A stretch of DNA of 8,797 bases from Bacteroidia bacterium (GTDB lineage: Bacteria > Bacteroidota > Bacteroidia > Flavobacteriales > Flavobacteriaceae), in NCBI GenBank assembly GCA_030429325.1, contig JAUICT010000065.1:1-8797 (forward strand). Reading direction: 5' to 3'. The position numbers were made by a program, and so were the translations under genes. The notes beneath the pieces are model-generated. The model was not told where the DNA came from and did not search any database. It was given only the letters and a program-made list of their open reading frames with translations. This document shows, piece after piece, positions 6,757 through 8,797 of this stretch (the first letter of the stretch is position 1; every line of letters starts with the position of its first letter).

Positions 6757-8797
6757 TTACCTTGTTTAAGGGATTCAATGGCGGCAAAAGAGGCCTTAGT
6801 GGTGTTCACTAAACTTTCAAAGGGTATAATTGGTTTTCCTCCGTTTCGTTGTTGATCCAACAGGGCCTTAAACTGGTTAAAATGTCCTTTGTCCTGCCCT
6901 GAAGACATATTACCCCCTTTAAAACCATATGTCTTTAACTTTCTCCAATTGTCCATGACCAAGGTGCGTTCTTGGGAGTAAACCTCTACACGTTCCTTTG
7001 AATAGGACTTGCTCCCATTGGAAAAATAATTGATGACTGCATTGGTGCCGTTCTCGTATTTAAGCAGAATACTGGCATTATCCGTATTCTCCTCTGGGTT
7101 TTCACCCATGGCGCTCATACAAACTGCAACCACCTTGCTATCTGCCAGATAGCTACACAAGTCTATAAAATGACACCCTTCTCCAATAATTCTTCCTCCA
7201 CCAACTTCCATATCGTGCACCCAGACCTCTGGTGGAATATATCCGGCATTCATGGTGGCCACAATATTTATGGGTGTTTGTGCTTTGCCAAGTAGGGTTT
7301 TCATTTTTTGGGCCAATGGTGCAAACCTTCTGTTAAACCCAACTGAAATACAGGAATTGCTTTCTCCATACGTCTTTTCAATATTGGAAAGTTCCCCTTC
7401 GGTCAATGCCAATGGTTTTTCCACAAAAACACTTTTATTGGCTTGTATTGCTTCCAATACCATTGCGGCATGCATATTATGTTGCGTTGTTACAAAAACA
7501 AGGTCTACATCATTATCTTGCAAAATCTCTTTATAATCTGATGTTGAGTTCGATATTCCATGCTTTTTAGCCTGTATGGTTCCAGACAGCCCGCCTGAGC
7601 TTGCAATATATTTTATGTCTGCCTTGAGTTTTGAAAGATTAGGAAGAATTGTGGAACTGGTAAAATTTCCGGCGCCTATAATTCCAATGACACCCTTTTT
7701 CCCTATATAATCCTTTTCAACAATTTGTACGGTCTTGGACTGTTCCTTGGTGTTGTCATATTTCAAAATTGATGCAATAGACCTCGAGTTGGCCATGTCG
7801 CCATATATCTTTTTATAGTCTTCCAACAAAAGGCTTTCCGTTATCAACGGTTTAACATCTAGAGTGCCTTTTGATATCGCATTCAAAATCGCTTCAAAAT
7901 TGCGCTTTTCTGTCCATCTAACATATCCGATAGGGTAATCGTTCCCTTTTTGCTCATATTCATCATCATACCTTCCAGGGCCATAGGAGCAAGATACTTG
8001 GAAGGTGATCTCCTTTTCATAAAAGTCTGCCCTGCTTATATCCAATCCTATTACCCCCACCAGTACGATTCGGCCTCTTTTTCGGCACATGTTGGCAGAT
8101 TGGGAGATAATTTCATTGCTCTTATTGGATGCTGAGATTATGACACCATCAGCGCCTATTCCGTTGGTGTAGGATTCAACAAATTTGACTTGATCAGTCC
8201 CCTCGGCAGGATTGATGGCTGTGATTCCCTTTTGATTTGCAATGCGCACTTTCACAGGATCAAAGTCAAAGCCTATAACATTACAACCGTTGGCCAGTAA
8301 CAATTCTGCAGTTACAAGACCAATCAATCCCAATCCCACCACAACAACGGTTTCCCCGAAAGTGGGATTTAACAATCTAACACCCTGCAGCCCTATAGAT
8401 CCTATCACTGTAAAAGTTGCCTCATCATCGCTGACATTGTCTGGAATCTTGGCCACTAGGTTTTTGGGCACACAAACATATTCTGCATGATTTCCATTGG
8501 AGGCCACGCGATCCCCAACAGAAAATTCACTTACGCCTTTACCAACCGCAACAACTTCTCCAACATTGCAATACCCAAGCGGTAAAGGTTGGTTCAATTT
8601 ATTGAGAACAGCACTAACCGTTGGCTTTAAACCATCTGTTTTAACTTTATCCAAAACCATTTTGACCTTATCTGGCTGTTGTTTTGCTTTTTGGATGAAA
8701 TTGGCCTTGCCAAACTCCACCAACATACGTTCAGTGCCTAAAGACACCAAGCTGCGAGTTGTTTTAATTAATACACTCCCTGCCTTAACGCGTGGTA
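6738..8797 (-). CDS. Bi-domain oxidoreductase: MDR (zinc-type alcohol dehydrogenase-like) fused to Gfo/Idh/MocA, 5' end cut by window
   Basis: The frame stays open to the right edge: upstream of the TTG at 8750 it continues as KAGSVLIKTTRS, so the start lies beyond 8797 and probably only about 10-25 residues are missing. Numbered from that TTG, the first part is a medium-chain dehydrogenase with PLGYCNVGEVVAVG (57-70), GDRVA (79-83) and a Rossmann motif VVVGLGLIGLV (136-146). The usual zinc-site GHE is replaced by GYC and the usual Cys-Gly-Thr-Asp by Leu-Gly-Thr-Glu, and the four-cysteine structural zinc lobe is absent. A linker (about 331-352) leads to a Gfo/Idh/MocA domain with GIIGAGNF (356-363), VEKPLAL (443-449) holding the catalytic Lys, and HDMEVGGGR (512-520). 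Such fusions are found in surface-polysaccharide loci. The likely role is oxidation and reduction of a nucleotide or lipid-linked sugar; the substrate is unknown. It overlaps the heparinase-fold gene by 19 bases. Confidence 0.9.
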   Translation of the reverse strand, partial: PRVKAGSVLIKTTRSLVSLGTERMLVEFGKANFIQKAKQQPDKVKMVLDKVKTDGLKPTVSAVLNKLNQPLPLGYCNVGEVVAVGKGVSEFSVGDRVASNGNHAEYVCVPKNLVAKIPDNVSDDEATFTVIGSIGLQGVRLLNPTFGETVVVVGLGLIGLVTAELLLANGCNVIGFDFDPVKVRIANQKGITAINPAEGTDQVKFVESYTNGIGADGVIISASNKSNEIISQSANMCRKRGRIVLVGVIGLDISRADFYEKEITFQVSCSYGPGRYDDEYEQKGNDYPIGYVRWTEKRNFEAILNAISKGTLDVKPLITESLLLEDYKKIYGDMANSRSIASILKYDNTKEQSKTVQIVEKDYIGKKGVIGIIGAGNFTSSTILPNLSKLKADIKYIASSGGLSGTIQAKKHGISNSTSDYKEILQDNDVDLVFVTTQHNMHAAMVLEAIQANKSVFVEKPLALTEGELSNIEKTYGESNSCISVGFNRRFAPLAQKMKTLLGKAQTPINIVATMNAGYIPPEVWVHDMEVGGGRIIGEGCHFIDLCSYLADSKVVAVCMSAMGENPEENTDNASILLKYENGTNAVINYFSNGSKSYSKERVEVYSQERTLVMDNWRKLKTYGFKGGNMSSGQDKGHFNQFKALLDQQRNGGKPIIPFESLVNTTKASFAAIESLKQGKWITIE

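Noticed and set aside
8748..8750. TTG at 8750 as the start of the bi-domain oxidoreductase
   Set aside because: The frame remains open to the window edge and the upstream residues (KAGSVLIKTTRS) match the expected N-terminal strand of the family, so the gene is partial rather than starting here.

Overview
The window looks like a chromosome segment from a marine-type member of the Flavobacteriaceae (Bacteroidota). This rests on three things: the small membrane protein of flavobacterial DUF6341 type beside purD, TAnnTTTG promoter elements (the Bacteroidota -7 box) close upstream of genes, and an AT-rich sequence with a TGTCATTTCGAG-type palindromic repeat of the kind scattered through flavobacterial genomes. 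The genus cannot be named from this alone.

Layout. Bases 1-66 carry a good Bacteroidota promoter. It drives a 73-residue one-helix membrane protein (67-288, plus strand). That gene meets purD (283-1554, minus strand) tail to tail, and the two stop codons overlap by 6 bases. Bases 1555-1835 hold no gene; they contain the purD -7 box, an imperfect hairpin (1642-1677) and a dispersed palindromic repeat (1743-1822). From 1836 to the right edge there are five tightly packed minus-strand genes, read from right to left. They are a bi-domain dehydrogenase (6738 to beyond 8797, cut by the window edge), a heparinase II/III-fold protein (5170-6756), a WbuB-like family 4 glycosyltransferase (3980-5173), a WecA/MraY-type lipid-carrier sugar-phosphate transferase (2804-3955) and a UDP-glucuronate decarboxylase (1836-2807). 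Three of the four junctions overlap (19, 4 and 4 bases); the fourth is a 24-base gap that contains a possible internal -7 box.

How the genes fit together. This is the downstream end of a cell-surface polysaccharide (O-antigen, capsule or exopolysaccharide) locus. The WecA-like enzyme would load the first sugar phosphate onto undecaprenyl phosphate, and the glycosyltransferase would extend the chain. The decarboxylase would make UDP-xylose from UDP-glucuronate, and the bi-domain oxidoreductase probably modifies a sugar by oxidation and reduction. The heparinase-fold protein is the least understood member. It has no export signal although its relatives degrade uronate polysaccharides outside the cytoplasm, so it may work on a uronate-containing intermediate, either as a lyase or, like dermatan sulfate epimerase of the same fold, as a C5 epimerase. 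No flippase, polymerase or chain-length regulator lies in the window; if present they are beyond base 8797 or elsewhere.

No rRNA, tRNA, CRISPR array, insertion sequence or phage gene was seen. I found no wholly new system. The heparinase-fold and bi-domain oxidoreductase pair is the part most worth following up.
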